Positions 7,362-17,123 are shown, numbered from the stretch's first letter. The stretch is 37,063 nt of DNA from Thomasclavelia saccharogumia DSM 17460 (GCF_000686665.1 NZ_JMLH01000015.1:1-37063), one strand, 5' to 3'. The notes: a model not told the origin generated them from the sequence alone. A program made the numbers and translations.

Positions 7362-9113
7362 ATGCCAAGATTATCAGCAGAAAAAATTAATGAGATCAGA
7401 CAAAGTGTCGATATCGTTGATGTCATTGGTAACTATCTCTCTTTACAAAAAAAAGGACGTAATTATGTAGCTTTATGCCCATTCCACGATGATAGTCATC
7501 CTTCGATGTCAATTTCACCAGAAAAACAAATTTATATGTGTTTTGTCTGTCATAATGGCGGGAATGTTTTTACTTTTTTAAAAAATTATCTGAAGATCCC
7601 TTACATCGAAGCTGTAAAAATGGTTGCTTCAATGGGAAATGTCGATATTAGTGAATATCATCTTGAAAAAAGAGTTCAGCCTGTTGATCAACGATTAGAG
7701 CCGTTGTATAAAATGCATGATGAAGCTAATAAGATTTATAACCATTATTTAAATACTAAATTAGCTTTAAAAGCTAAAGAATATTTGACTGATCGTGGCA
7801 TAACAGATGAAATTATTAATACTTTTGAAATTGGATATGCACCTAGTAATGATGTTTTATTAAAGGCATTTGAAAAAATGAATTTTGATAAAGTAGCGAT
7901 GTTTGAATCTGGTTTGATCATTGAATCTGGTAAAGGATATGACCGTTTTACTGATCGAATCATGTTTCCATTATATGATCCTAGTGGTCGAGTAGTAGGA
8001 TTTAGCGGCCGTATTTATCAGACGAGTCAAAATGAATCTAAATATATGAATTCACCTGAGTCAGATATTTTTATTAAAGGTGAAACATTATATAATTATC
8101 ACCGAGTGATCGAAGAAACGAGACAAGCTGGTTTTGTAATTGTTACAGAAGGTTTTATGGATGTAATTGCTTTGTATAAGGCGGGAATAAAAAATGCAGT
8201 AGCAATTATGGGAACAGCTTTGACAAAAGGGCAGATAAAACTATTAAAACGCCTTTGTAAAACTGTATATCTTTGTTTAGACGGTGATCAGGCAGGGAAA
8301 AATGCAACGATTAAAAGCATTGATATTTTATTACAGGCAGATTTTAATATAAAAGTTATTGATTTACCTGATAATTTAGATCCTGATGAATTTTTAAATA
8401 AAAAGGGAAAAGAAGAATTAAATGCCTTATTAAAAAAACCGATAACGTCATTGGATTTTAAAATGAATTATTATTATGAGATGACGAACATGGATAATTA
8501 TGAAGATCGAAAAAAATATTTAGAAATGATTACTAAAGAAATTAGTAATCTTGATGATGTGATCGATCAAGATTATTATATCCAGCAATTAGAAAAAAAA
8601 TCTGGTTTTTCAAAAGAAACGATCTTAAAACTTGTAAATAGTAAAATGAGTACTAAGATTAAACAAACCAATGATTATATTCCCTATCAAAAAAGTGTTC
8701 GCTTGATTGATAAATATGCAAGAGCGGAACGAGATTTATTATATTATATGATGAATGATAAAAATGTCGCAATTATGTATGAAGCAAAAGCGGGATTTAT
8801 GTTTAACGATACTTATCGGATCATTGCTTCTTATATAGTTGATTATTATCGTCAGGAAGTCGTTTTAGAAGTTGCTGATTTAATTAGTAGTATTGAAGAT
8901 GAGAATCTTGTTAAAAATATAGTGGAAATATCACAATTAGAATTGCCTAAATTAGAGGATACAAAGGCAATTGATGATTATATTGAGGTAATTAAAGAAA
9001 ATACTGTAAAAGTTAAAATAGAAGAATTGAAAAAAGCTTTAAAAGATACTTTTGATCCTAAGCAGAAAGCTCAGATTTTAAAAGAAATCATAGCATTAAA
9101 AGATAAGGAGTAG
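7362..9113 (+). CDS. dnaG: DNA primase
   Basis: DnaG makes RNA primers for replication and works with the replicative helicase at the fork. The 583-aa product has the N-terminal CHC2 zinc finger (Cys39, His42, Cys60, Cys63), the RNA polymerase-like core, and a TOPRIM domain with VTEGFMDVIAL (about residues 260-270) and the acidic CLDGDQAG motif (about 306-313). The C-terminal helicase-interaction region is low in similarity but present from about residue 440. It starts after a near-perfect AAGGAGG site and forms the core of the dnaG-rpoD 'macromolecular synthesis' operon, three bases ahead of rpoD. rpsU, often upstream in other bacteria, is replaced by glyQS here. Confidence 0.97.
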   Translation: MPRLSAEKINEIRQSVDIVDVIGNYLSLQKKGRNYVALCPFHDDSHPSMSISPEKQIYMCFVCHNGGNVFTFLKNYLKIPYIEAVKMVASMGNVDISEYHLEKRVQPVDQRLEPLYKMHDEANKIYNHYLNTKLALKAKEYLTDRGITDEIINTFEIGYAPSNDVLLKAFEKMNFDKVAMFESGLIIESGKGYDRFTDRIMFPLYDPSGRVVGFSGRIYQTSQNESKYMNSPESDIFIKGETLYNYHRVIEETRQAGFVIVTEGFMDVIALYKAGIKNAVAIMGTALTKGQIKLLKRLCKTVYLCLDGDQAGKNATIKSIDILLQADFNIKVIDLPDNLDPDEFLNKKGKEELNALLKKPITSLDFKMNYYYEMTNMDNYEDRKKYLEMITKEISNLDDVIDQDYYIQQLEKKSGFSKETILKLVNSKMSTKIKQTNDYIPYQKSVRLIDKYARAERDLLYYMMNDKNVAIMYEAKAGFMFNDTYRIIASYIVDYYRQEVVLEVADLISSIEDENLVKNIVEISQLELPKLEDTKAIDDYIEVIKENTVKVKIEELKKALKDTFDPKQKAQILKEIIALKDKE

Positions 9114-9116
9114 TGT

Positions 9117-10367
9117 ATGAAGAAAAAAAATGTAACAGCTGTATCATTTGATGATTTAAAGAAAATAGTTTTGGATGATGCAAAAAACGGAGATGGAATT
9201 TTAACACAAGATCAAATTGATAATTATTTATCTACTTATGATTTAAATGATGATCTTGCAGAAGAATTATTAGAATTTATTGGTGAAAATGATATTATTA
9301 TTTCTGATGATGGTTTAGACGATATAGATGTTGAAGATGATTTGTTATTGGCTGGTGTACCAGGAGATTTAGATGTAGATCTTGATTTAGATGATGATTT
9401 GGGTTTAGATGATGATACTCCTGATTTAGATTTTGCTGGTGATTTCGATATGATGACTGGAGATACGCTTCATATGTATCAAGTTGCTGATGCTGATGCT
9501 GAAATGGATCAAAATCAATTAGGAAGTAATGTTAAGATCAATGATCCGGTAAAGATGTATTTAAAGGAAATTGGTCGCGTTGAACTGTTATCACATGATG
9601 AAGAAATCGATTTGGCGAAAAAGATTTTAGAGGGCGATGAAACTGCTAAAAAAGAATTAGCTGCGGCCAATTTACGTTTAGTTGTTTCTATTGCTAAAAG
9701 ATATGTTGGTCGAGGAATGTTATTTTTAGACTTGATTCAAGAAGGAAATATGGGGTTAATTAAAGCTGTTGAAAAATTTGATTATACAAAAGGATTCAAA
9801 TTCTCGACATATGCAACCTGGTGGATCCGGCAGGCAATTACAAGAGCAATTGCAGATCAGGCAAGAACGATTCGTATACCAGTTCATATGGTTGAGACAA
9901 TCAATAAATTAACGCGAATTCAGCGCCAACTGATTCAAGAATTGGGACGTGAACCAAGTGCTGAAGAAATTGCTGAAAAGATGGACGGAATGACACCTGA
10001 AAAAGTTCGTGAAATTCAAAAGATTTCATTAGAACCAGTTTCTTTAGAAACACCTATAGGTGAAGAAGATGATTCTCATTTAGGTGATTTTATTGAAGAT
10101 GAGGGTGCTATGTCCCCAGATGATTATGCAGCAAATGAGTTACTTAAAGATGAGTTGAATGAAGTTTTACTAGAACTTACAGATCGTGAAGAAAAAGTAT
10201 TACGTTTGAGATTTGGTCTAGATGATGGACGGACGAGAACATTGGAAGAAGTAGGTAAAGAATTTAGTGTAACTAGGGAAAGAATTCGTCAAATTGAAGC
10301 TAAGGCATTACGTAAGTTAAAACATCCTTCACGTTCTAAAAGATTAAAGGATTTTTTGGATCGTTAA
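9117..10367 (+). CDS. rpoD: Primary RNA polymerase sigma factor (sigma-A/RpoD)
   Basis: The housekeeping sigma-70 factor. The 416-aa protein has region 1.2 (from about residue 141, [18 protein letters not shown]), region 2 with [20 protein letters not shown] (about 222-241), which recognises the -10 element, region 3, and region 4.2 with [20 protein letters not shown] (-35 recognition helix). The N-terminal 1.1-like region is joined to region 1.2 by a highly acidic tract (residues 64-110, dominated by Asp with Leu, e.g. [17 protein letters not shown]), which makes the protein about 45 residues longer than the B. subtilis protein. Translation starts after AAGGAG three bases beyond dnaG. Confidence 0.98.
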   Translation: MKKKNVTAVSFDDLKKIVLDDAKNGDGILTQDQIDNYLSTYDLNDDLAEELLEFIGENDIIISDDGLDDIDVEDDLLLAGVPGDLDVDLDLDDDLGLDDDTPDLDFAGDFDMMTGDTLHMYQVADADAEMDQNQLGSNVKINDPVKMYLKEIGRVELLSHDEEIDLAKKILEGDETAKKELAAANLRLVVSIAKRYVGRGMLFLDLIQEGNMGLIKAVEKFDYTKGFKFSTYATWWIRQAITRAIADQARTIRIPVHMVETINKLTRIQRQLIQELGREPSAEEIAEKMDGMTPEKVREIQKISLEPVSLETPIGEEDDSHLGDFIEDEGAMSPDDYAANELLKDELNEVLLELTDREEKVLRLRFGLDDGRTRTLEEVGKEFSVTRERIRQIEAKALRKLKHPSRSKRLKDFLDR

Positions 10368-10368
10368 G

Positions 10369-11061
10369 ATGAAGTTATCAAAAAGATTACAATTAATTGC
10401 AGATGTAATCATCAAATATAAACAAGGAAGTGTTTTAGCTGATATTGGAACGGATCATGGGTATTTGCCTTGTTATCTAGTAGAAAATAAAATTATTGCA
10501 AGTGCTTATGCTTGTGATGTTGCTAAAGGACCGCTCGAGTCCTCTAAAGAAACAATCAAGCAGTATGCGTTAGAAGATCGCGTTTTTCCGATGCTTGGAA
10601 GTGGTTTGAATCCAATTTTAAATCGTAAAGTTGATATGATCAGTATTGCCGGAATGGGTGCTTATTTAATTTGTGAGATACTGGATGAGCATCGTGAATA
10701 TTTAAGAGATGTAAAAGTATTATTTCTACAATCTAATGCTAATAACGATCATCTAAGAAAATATTTATTTGCAAATGACTGGATCATCATTGATGAACAG
10801 ATGGTAAAAGATGCTGGACATATTTACGAAGTTATGGTAATAACTGCAAGAAAGAATAAAGCAATTACTTATAATCAAAAAGATGAAGAGTTTGGACCTA
10901 TTTTGATTAATAACCAAACACCATTATTTAAAGAAAAATGGCAAAAACAGTATCAAGTATATAAAAAAATTCAAAATACATTATCTCAAGATCATCCCCG
11001 TTATCATGAGATAGATAATAAGATGAAAATGATAAAAGAGGTATTACATGATTGCTTATGA
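10369..11061 (+). CDS. trmK: tRNA (adenine(22)-N1)-methyltransferase TrmK
   Basis: SAM-dependent Rossmann-fold methyltransferase that makes m1A at position 22 of tRNAs in Gram-positive bacteria. At 230 aa it has the family length. The SAM-binding motif I is visible as LADIGTDHGYLP (about residues 23-34), followed by the ACDVAKGPLESSK segment and a GMGAYLI motif around residue 93. It begins immediately after the rpoD stop and its last 14 bases overlap the start of the nif3-like gene. The sigA-trmK-nif3 order is the same as in Bacillus (yqfN-yqfO). Confidence 0.95.
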   Translation: MKLSKRLQLIADVIIKYKQGSVLADIGTDHGYLPCYLVENKIIASAYACDVAKGPLESSKETIKQYALEDRVFPMLGSGLNPILNRKVDMISIAGMGAYLICEILDEHREYLRDVKVLFLQSNANNDHLRKYLFANDWIIIDEQMVKDAGHIYEVMVITARKNKAITYNQKDEEFGPILINNQTPLFKEKWQKQYQVYKKIQNTLSQDHPRYHEIDNKMKMIKEVLHDCL

Positions 11062-11797
11062 AATAATTAATTACTTAGAAAATTATTTTCCATTAGATCT
11101 ACAGCAGCCATGGGATAAATGTGGCGTACAAATAGGTGATATCCATCAAGAAATTAATAAAGTTATGATTTCGTTAAATGCAGATCTTCAAAGTTTGCAG
11201 TTAGCTATCGATAATGATTGTCAAATGTTGATCACTCATCATCCGTTTTTCTTAGAAAAAATTAATAATTTAAGTTTTGATAATCATCATGGTAAATTTG
11301 TGCAATTAGCAATAATTAATAATATTATTGTTTATAGTCTGCACACTTGTTTAGATCAAGGAAAAGATGGTATTTCCATGAATGACTGGCTGATCAATGA
11401 ATTAGATGTTCATGATGTAAAATGTTATGATGATATTAAAGTTGGTAAACAGGCAATTTTAAATGTCCCTTGTTCAACAAGCCAATTAGTATCTAAAATT
11501 AAAGATAAATTTAATTTACCTGTAAAATATGCCGGTAAAGAAAAAATGATTTCCAGTATTGCAATATGTGGCGGCAGTGGTGCGGAAGATATTGAACAGC
11601 TGGCAGGTAAAGTTGATGCCTATATTACTGGGGATACTAAACATCGTCATGCTAAATATGCGATAGATCACGATATTGTCTTGATTGATGTTCCTCATCA
11701 TATTGAGGTAATAATGGAAAAAAAGCTTAAAGATTTATTGAAAAATAAAAATATTGAAGTCTTAACTGCAAATATTAATGACTATTATATATACTAG
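11048..11797 (+). CDS. Nif3-like dinuclear metal-center protein (YqfO family)
   Basis: Member of the Nif3/YqfO family, ring-forming hexamers with a two-metal site; the cellular reaction is uncertain (GTP cyclohydrolase I type 2-like annotations exist for some members). Metal-site elements are visible: ITHHPFF (about residues 62-68), the HTCLD block (about 99-103), and the C-terminal DTKHRHAKYA plus DVPHHIEVIMEKK motifs. At 249 aa it lacks the PII-like insertion present in the longer B. subtilis YqfO. It overlaps trmK by 14 bases and ends the operon at a terminator. It is the last gene of the conserved block before the accessory island. Confidence 0.93.
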   Translation: MIAYEIINYLENYFPLDLQQPWDKCGVQIGDIHQEINKVMISLNADLQSLQLAIDNDCQMLITHHPFFLEKINNLSFDNHHGKFVQLAIINNIIVYSLHTCLDQGKDGISMNDWLINELDVHDVKCYDDIKVGKQAILNVPCSTSQLVSKIKDKFNLPVKYAGKEKMISSIAICGGSGAEDIEQLAGKVDAYITGDTKHRHAKYAIDHDIVLIDVPHHIEVIMEKKLKDLLKNKNIEVLTANINDYYIY

Positions 11798-11823
11798 ACG
11801 ATCGTCATGGTCGTCTTTTTAGT
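11796..11823 (+). terminator. Terminator after nif3-like gene
   Basis: AGACGA (11796-11801) pairs with TCGTCT (11811-11816) and is followed by a T run. The stem begins inside the stop codon of the nif3-like gene. Confidence 0.8.
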
Positions 11824-11873
11824 TAAAAATTTTATTACTTTATGATCTTGTATAGGAATTTTTATCAAAGAAA

Positions 11874-11927
11874 AAGAGATTTTAAAATGATTAATAAATA
11901 TAGTCATTTTTAAAATCTCTTATTTTT
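11874..11927. terminator. Second hairpin between convergent genes, probable bidirectional terminator
   Basis: A long inverted repeat (AAGAGATTTTAAAATGA at 11874-11890 against 11904-11921, with one bulged T) is bounded by A-rich sequence on the left and ATTTTTA on the right, so it could stop transcription from either side. It lies between nif3 (plus) and the LxxG-repeat gene (minus). Confidence 0.7.
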
Positions 11928-12015
11928 AACTGCTCATTATATAAGTAAGAAGCTTATATTGTAGAGATAAGTTTATTAAATTTTAATATTTTCTATAAAC
12001 TATTTAATCTTTTGT

Positions 12016-13986
12016 TTAAAAACCAAATAATTGAATAAATTTTTGCCATAAAGATTTAGATTCAGCTTGCTTTTTTTCTTTAACATCTTTTTCTTTTTTT
12101 TCAATAGCTGCGGTTTTGATAACAAATTGAACATTATTAACATTTGTATTTTTTTCTGAAACAAAAGATGTATTTTTTGTTTTTTCTCCTTGTATAGAAG
12201 AAAGTATTTCATTTATTTGATCTGCTATTTGAGTATCCATTTTTGAAGTCTTAGAACTTAATTCATTTGTACCATTATTTAATTCTTTTGTACCCTCACA
12301 ATAAGCTGTAATGCCAGCATATAATTCAGATGAACCAGATGCAAGACTATTTGAACCATTTAGTAATTCTTTACTACCAGAAGCTAAAGAAGAAACGCCT
12401 TTTATCATTTGATTATATCCAAAAACAATAGTGGCTACGCCATTAGTATAATTATTTATTCCTTTATCAAATTCTTGATAATTGACAACAAGTTGATTAA
12501 TTCCTGATGCTAATTTTGACATTTTTGTAATCATATTGCTAAGTGTATTTGTCAATTCAGATATTGCAGTATCGAATTTATCATATTCATTTTCAAGTGA
12601 TGTTACACCTGTATATAAATCATCGACCCCTTTGGAAACAGTGTCTAAATAATTTTTTGTACCATTTATTGCGGCATTATTTGCATTTAATAATTGGATC
12701 ATATTTTCTAAACTTGTGACTTGTTCTTTTAATTGGGCTATTTGATTTTCAAAACCGCTTTGATTTTCTAAAGCAGTAATTGTTTGTTTTAATGATTCTA
12801 CCTGGTTTGTACAATCTGTGATTGTCTGCTGATTGCTGCTTTTTAATGAATCTATATCTAATCCATTTTGTGATATCGTTGTTTTATACTGAGAATATCC
12901 CAAATTGTTTTTTAAAGCTGTAATGCCATCAGATAAGCTGTTAATACCACTTTTTATTTTACTAGAAGCTGAAGTTAGTTCTTGAAGCTGATCTGTTGAA
13001 AAGGAAATAACATTTAAACTTGTTTGAATGGTTTCAAGGGTGCTTTTTATTTGTGAGGAACTTTTTGTTAAAGTCGATGATTGATTGTTTAAAGTGTCAA
13101 GTCCCATCTGCATAGATTTCATGCTGTCTTGAAGTACTGTAATTCCAGAATCTAATTCACTTGCGCCGTTTTGTAAAGAATAAACTCCATTATTCAAAGA
13201 ATCACTACCGTTTTTTAAATTTTTTGTTCCATCATAAAGTTGAGTCGCACCATTATTTAATGTTTCTGTAGCATTCATTAATTCTGTAACTTTTTCCATT
13301 AATGCATCATCATCAATTTCAATATTTAAGTTTAGCTTTATACCATTTATTGATACAGGATCCATTTCAAAGTTTTTAACATCGGTATAAATAGATGTTT
13401 CTAACCCTTTTTGGGGAAGAATTGTATATAATAGCTGTTTATCAGCACCAACATTAGCTATTGTTGCTCCATTAGCGTTTATATTGCTGCAAAGATTAGT
13501 ATCTAGTAAAAATGTTGCTTGTAAAGCATAATCATTAAAATATGAATCATTACATTTTTCGTTTTTGGTAATTGAGATTCTTATTTCTAGAGCACCGCTT
13601 TTACCAGCAATTTCTTTGGCAGTGTATTCTTTGTTATCTAGAAAATATTTAATAGATATGTTCCATGGAATTTCTTTATTTTTTAATGTACCTTGATAGT
13701 ATACTTTTTTGGCTGAAGATGAAAAAGTAATTTTATTTCCTTTTTGATTAATTTTATCTGTAGTATTTAACATTTTAACTGATGAATAATCACCATAATC
13801 ACTAATATTACCACCATCAAAAATATTAACCACGTTAATATTGTTTACGGTCCCATCAGCATCACTCATAATATACACTATTTCTTCTTTGGAAGAATCA
13901 TTTTCAGCAGCAAATACCGGAATTGTAATATTTGTTGCCATTAAAATTGCAAGAAATATAATAGTAACTTTTTTATACATTTTCAT
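12016..13986 (-). CDS. Secreted LxxG-repeat (YhgE/Pip-like) coiled-coil protein, partner of the MMPL protein
   Basis: About 656 aa with a clear signal peptide (basic MKMYKK, hydrophobic stretch, likely cleavage after VFA). The N-terminal 220 residues form a beta-rich domain I do not recognise by name. From about residue 235 come runs of 7-residue units of the form L-x-x-G-x-x-x, such as LNNGATQLYDGTKNLKNG, again near the C-terminus, with coiled-coil-like stretches between. Such repeats are known from YhgE/Pip-type and MMPL-associated proteins. The C-terminus is Lys-rich and ends in a short aromatic segment rather than a clear TM helix. ATG 13986 is preferred over the upstream 14004 start because GGAGG lies nine bases before it. 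It overlaps the MMPL gene by 14 bases, implying coupled expression and a joint envelope function. Exact role unknown. Confidence 0.75.
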   Translation of the reverse strand: MKMYKKVTIIFLAILMATNITIPVFAAENDSSKEEIVYIMSDADGTVNNINVVNIFDGGNISDYGDYSSVKMLNTTDKINQKGNKITFSSSAKKVYYQGTLKNKEIPWNISIKYFLDNKEYTAKEIAGKSGALEIRISITKNEKCNDSYFNDYALQATFLLDTNLCSNINANGATIANVGADKQLLYTILPQKGLETSIYTDVKNFEMDPVSINGIKLNLNIEIDDDALMEKVTELMNATETLNNGATQLYDGTKNLKNGSDSLNNGVYSLQNGASELDSGITVLQDSMKSMQMGLDTLNNQSSTLTKSSSQIKSTLETIQTSLNVISFSTDQLQELTSASSKIKSGINSLSDGITALKNNLGYSQYKTTISQNGLDIDSLKSSNQQTITDCTNQVESLKQTITALENQSGFENQIAQLKEQVTSLENMIQLLNANNAAINGTKNYLDTVSKGVDDLYTGVTSLENEYDKFDTAISELTNTLSNMITKMSKLASGINQLVVNYQEFDKGINNYTNGVATIVFGYNQMIKGVSSLASGSKELLNGSNSLASGSSELYAGITAYCEGTKELNNGTNELSSKTSKMDTQIADQINEILSSIQGEKTKNTSFVSEKNTNVNNVQFVIKTAAIEKKEKDVKEKKQAESKSLWQKFIQLFGF

Positions 13987-16033
13987 TTTGTAATACCTCC
14001 TCATGTTTTTTTATAACTAATCCATCAAAAATATATAGTAAAGCTGGCAGAATAAAAAGCACAATGATAAGAGAACAAAGTGTTCCTTTTCCAAGAAAGA
14101 ATCCTAATTGTGAAAGTAGTCCGTGAGTGGAAATGTTTCCCAATAAAAATCCTACGATCGTAAGGACTCCGCCCGAAGTTAAAATTGAAACGGTAACAGA
14201 AGAAATTGTACTAATTATTGCTTGCTTTTTATTGTTAGTAATTCTTTTTTCTTTATATCTATCTGAAAATAATATTGCATAATCTACTGTTGCACCTAGT
14301 TGAATAGAACTGATGATTAAGTAAGCAATATAGAAAATTGTACTATTTGTAAAATAAGGAATAGATAAATTTATCCAAATTGCTGTTTCAATAGCCAATA
14401 CTAAAATAATTGGTAAAATAATAGATTTTGTTGTTAATAAAAGTACTAAAAATACAGCTCCAATAGCTAATAGATTTACTTTTGTCATATCAGAAGTAAC
14501 TGTATCCATTAAATCATAGGTAGAAACCCCTTCACCTGCAAGATACCAGTCTTTTTCATAATATTTTTTAGTAATATCACGAATATTTTCAACTAATTTA
14601 AAAGTCTCCTCACCTTCATAATCTGTTTCAACAGATATTACCATTCGAGTATAATTATCCGAGTTCAATTTCGAAAGTGTTTCTGAATCAAGATATGATT
14701 CTGGTATTTCAACACCAACAGTATCAACATAAGACATTATATTTGTTACTTGAGGCAAATTTTTTAATTCGTTGGATAAATCTTTTTGTGTCGCAGTACT
14801 TTCTTTAGGAACTAATAAGACATATGTGTCATTTTCGCCAAATATAGAATCTATTTTTTTGATGTCTAAACCTAATTTAGTCTCAGGACCAAAGATGTGT
14901 GATGAACCATAATAAAAATCATTTGCATTAGAAGCTAGATAGCAGGGAACGATTAAAATAACAAAGACACATAGTAATGGAAACATTGTTTGAAAAACAA
15001 CTTTTCCAAAACCATTAAAGGATGGCATAAAAGAACGATGGGTTGTTTTATCAATCCATTTATATGTGTAAAGAATAAATACTGGCATAAATGTAAATAC
15101 TGTAATTAAACTTATTAAAATACCTTTGGCTAATGCTAAGCCTAGATCTGGACCTATTTGAAATCTCATTAAGCAAAGTGCTAAAAATCCAATTACTGTT
15201 GTAAGGCCACTAGAAAGAATAGATGTTGTTGATATACAGAGGGCATTTACCATGGCATTTTTTACATTTTTTTCTTTTTTACGACATTCTTCAAAACGAT
15301 GAATCAAAAATACGGAGTAGTCTAAGGAAACTGCTAATTGCAGAATACTTCCGGCAGCATTTGTAACAAATGAAATTTCACCAAAGATAAGATTACTGCC
15401 TGCATTAATGATAACAGCAACACCTAATCCTAATAACACGATAAATGGTTCGGCCCAGGAAGTTGTTGTTAAAATGAGAATCAACAGTACAAGAATAATA
15501 GCAATAACAGCAATTTTTCCAATTTCGCTAACAGTACTTGTTGTCGCTGCAGCAGTTGAAACAGCACTTCCCATCATAGAATTTTCATCACCAATGATTT
15601 CTTGGATGTCTTCAACTGCCTGAATGTTTTTATCTTCTTCAATAGTGATGGAAAGTAAGGCATTATTATCTTTATAATAAGTTTCAATAGTTTTTGAATC
15701 TATTGTTTCTAATGGCTCTGTAATATCAATGACATCATCAAGCCATGTAACATCGCTAACACCATCTACTGATTTAATAGTGTTTTTGTAATTTAAGGCT
15801 TCTGGAATTGAAACATTTTCCAACATAACACGAGCATTAGGAATTCCGCCATCATATTCTTTTTCCATAATGTCAATTGCAGTAGTGGAAGAACTATCTG
15901 GGGGAAGATAATCATTCATATCATAATTTACGGTAATAAATTGTCGTGAAATTAAGCAAATAATAAACAGAATTGAAAATATTATTAAAATTATTTTGGG
16001 ATGATTAATAATTTGATCATAAATTTTTTTCAT
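13973..16033 (-). CDS. MMPL/RND-family membrane transporter
   Basis: About 686 aa with the two-fold RND layout: a first TM helix at residues 12-35, a large extracellular loop, a TM bundle, a second large loop and a second bundle. The matching TM4-type motifs of each half are LDYSVFLIHRFEE and VDYAILFSDRYKE, each with the Asp-Tyr typical of proton-driven MMPL/HAE-like exporters. The family exports lipids, siderophores or drugs; the substrate here is unknown. ATG 16033 is chosen because GAGG sits nine bases upstream; the open frame continues to 16087 but that extension has no ribosome binding site and delays the first TM helix. It is co-transcribed with the LxxG-repeat gene and divergent from the TetR-type regulator, which probably controls the pair. 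Confidence 0.9.
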   Translation of the reverse strand: MKKIYDQIINHPKIILIIFSILFIICLISRQFITVNYDMNDYLPPDSSSTTAIDIMEKEYDGGIPNARVMLENVSIPEALNYKNTIKSVDGVSDVTWLDDVIDITEPLETIDSKTIETYYKDNNALLSITIEEDKNIQAVEDIQEIIGDENSMMGSAVSTAAATTSTVSEIGKIAVIAIILVLLILILTTTSWAEPFIVLLGLGVAVIINAGSNLIFGEISFVTNAAGSILQLAVSLDYSVFLIHRFEECRKKEKNVKNAMVNALCISTTSILSSGLTTVIGFLALCLMRFQIGPDLGLALAKGILISLITVFTFMPVFILYTYKWIDKTTHRSFMPSFNGFGKVVFQTMFPLLCVFVILIVPCYLASNANDFYYGSSHIFGPETKLGLDIKKIDSIFGENDTYVLLVPKESTATQKDLSNELKNLPQVTNIMSYVDTVGVEIPESYLDSETLSKLNSDNYTRMVISVETDYEGEETFKLVENIRDITKKYYEKDWYLAGEGVSTYDLMDTVTSDMTKVNLLAIGAVFLVLLLTTKSIILPIILVLAIETAIWINLSIPYFTNSTIFYIAYLIISSIQLGATVDYAILFSDRYKEKRITNNKKQAIISTISSVTVSILTSGGVLTIVGFLLGNISTHGLLSQLGFFLGKGTLCSLIIVLFILPALLYIFDGLVIKKHEEVLQNENV

Positions 16034-16171
16034 TATGTCTATCCTCATTTCATTATTGATATATTCCATAAAAAATAGTATTTGCAAATTTTTTTGTAAA
16101 AAAATATTTTTATATGCAAATGGACTTTTTTATGTAAAATAAATATATTAAAATAAGATTCTAAAAACAAT

Positions 16172-16230
16172 GGACAAATATCTTGTTAGTGGGTAAATAA
16201 GGACAAATCATATTGATTTGATGGGCAAAT
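16172..16230. promoter_or_regulatory. Repeat-rich intergenic control region with candidate TetR operator
   Basis: In the 228-base divergent spacer, CAAATCA-TAT-TGATTTG (16204-16220) is a perfect 7+7 inverted repeat. Around it the octamer GGACAAAT and close variants occur four times in one orientation: 16172, 16191 (GGGTAAAT), 16201 and 16223 (GGGCAAAT). This fits a binding site for the divergent TetR-type regulator controlling itself and the MMPL operon. No classical promoter was assigned with confidence. Confidence 0.5.
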
Positions 16231-16261
16231 TCTAAGTGAAAATATAGGAGGTTGATTTCTA

Positions 16262-16840
16262 ATGACACATGATGAAATATCATTACAAACCAAGCAAAAA
16301 CTAGCGACATCATTAAAAAAGTTTATGATGTTAAAAAGTCTAAATAAAATAACAGTTACAGATATTATCAGAGATTGTAATGTTAATAGAAAAACATTTT
16401 ATTATCACTTTGAAGATATTTATGATTTATTAAAATGGATTTTAGAGCAGGAAGCTGTTGAAGTAGTCAAAAAGTTTGATTTAATGGTTGATTATAAAGA
16501 AGCAATTATTTTTGTGATGAGCTATATTGAAAATAATGCACATATTTTAGCTTGTGCATATGATTCTTTAGGTAGAGAAGAAATGCGTCGATTTTTATAT
16601 CATGATTTTACTAGTATTGTTGAAACGCTCATTGATAACGTAGAAAAAGAATTGGGTCTTTGTGTAAAAAAAGAGTTTAAATATTTTGTATGTAATCTTT
16701 ATACGGAGTCGTTAGCTGGAATTTTAATAGAATGGTTTAAAAATCCGCAAAATCGATGTAAAGAACAAGTCGTAGAATATTTATCGATTATTTTTTGCTC
16801 ATCTTTACCAGAAATCATGAAAAATGCCCCTAAAGATTAG
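16262..16840 (+). CDS. TetR/AcrR-family transcriptional regulator
   Basis: A 192-aa one-component repressor-type protein. The N-terminal helix-turn-helix is clear: ITVTDIIRDCNVNRKTFYYH (about residues 32-51) followed by FEDIYDLLKWIL, the usual TetR recognition helix and helix 4. The C-terminal ligand domain resembles the group of TetR proteins that includes dihydroxyacetone-kinase regulator DhaS-like members; the ligand is not predictable. It has a strong AGGAGG site. Its position divergent from the MMPL-LxxG operon, with palindromic and repeated sites in the shared spacer, suggests it controls that operon in response to an envelope-active or hydrophobic compound. Confidence 0.9.
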   Translation: MTHDEISLQTKQKLATSLKKFMMLKSLNKITVTDIIRDCNVNRKTFYYHFEDIYDLLKWILEQEAVEVVKKFDLMVDYKEAIIFVMSYIENNAHILACAYDSLGREEMRRFLYHDFTSIVETLIDNVEKELGLCVKKEFKYFVCNLYTESLAGILIEWFKNPQNRCKEQVVEYLSIIFCSSLPEIMKNAPKD

Positions 16841-16864
16841 TTATATAATTATATTTTTAGTTTG

Positions 16865-16902
16865 TTGACAAAGATGGATTTTGGACTTTGTCAATTTTTT
16901 GC
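16865..16902 (+). terminator. Terminator after the TetR-family gene
   Basis: Perfect 9-bp stem TTGACAAAG (16865-16873) / CTTTGTCAA (16886-16894) followed by six Ts. Confidence 0.85.
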
Positions 16903-17095
16903 TTTAATAATTGTTTTTCATTTTTAATTTTTATAAGATTTGGATATATGTAAAAAATATTTTTATAAATTTTTTATTACTAAAATTACTATTTTTAGTT
17001 AATAATTAAACTATTAACATTAAAAATTTATGATTAAAAACTATATTATATGTTATATAAATAATTAGTATCTCATTTTATAAAAAGGACATAAA

Positions 17096-17123
17096 TTGAA
17101 AAAAAAGTTAATAGTGGTATAAT
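17096..17123 (+). promoter_or_regulatory. Sigma-A promoter for the giant surface protein
   Basis: TTGAAA (17096-17101), a 16-base spacer and TATAAT (17118-17123), with a TG one base before the -10 (extended -10). It lies about 70 bases before the start codon. The rest of the 352-base gap from 16841 holds only the preceding terminator and very AT-rich DNA. Confidence 0.7.

Noticed and set aside
15408-15623. Plus-strand frame within the MMPL gene
   Set aside because: It is antisense to a clear membrane-protein gene with matching helices, and has no ribosome binding site or family match.
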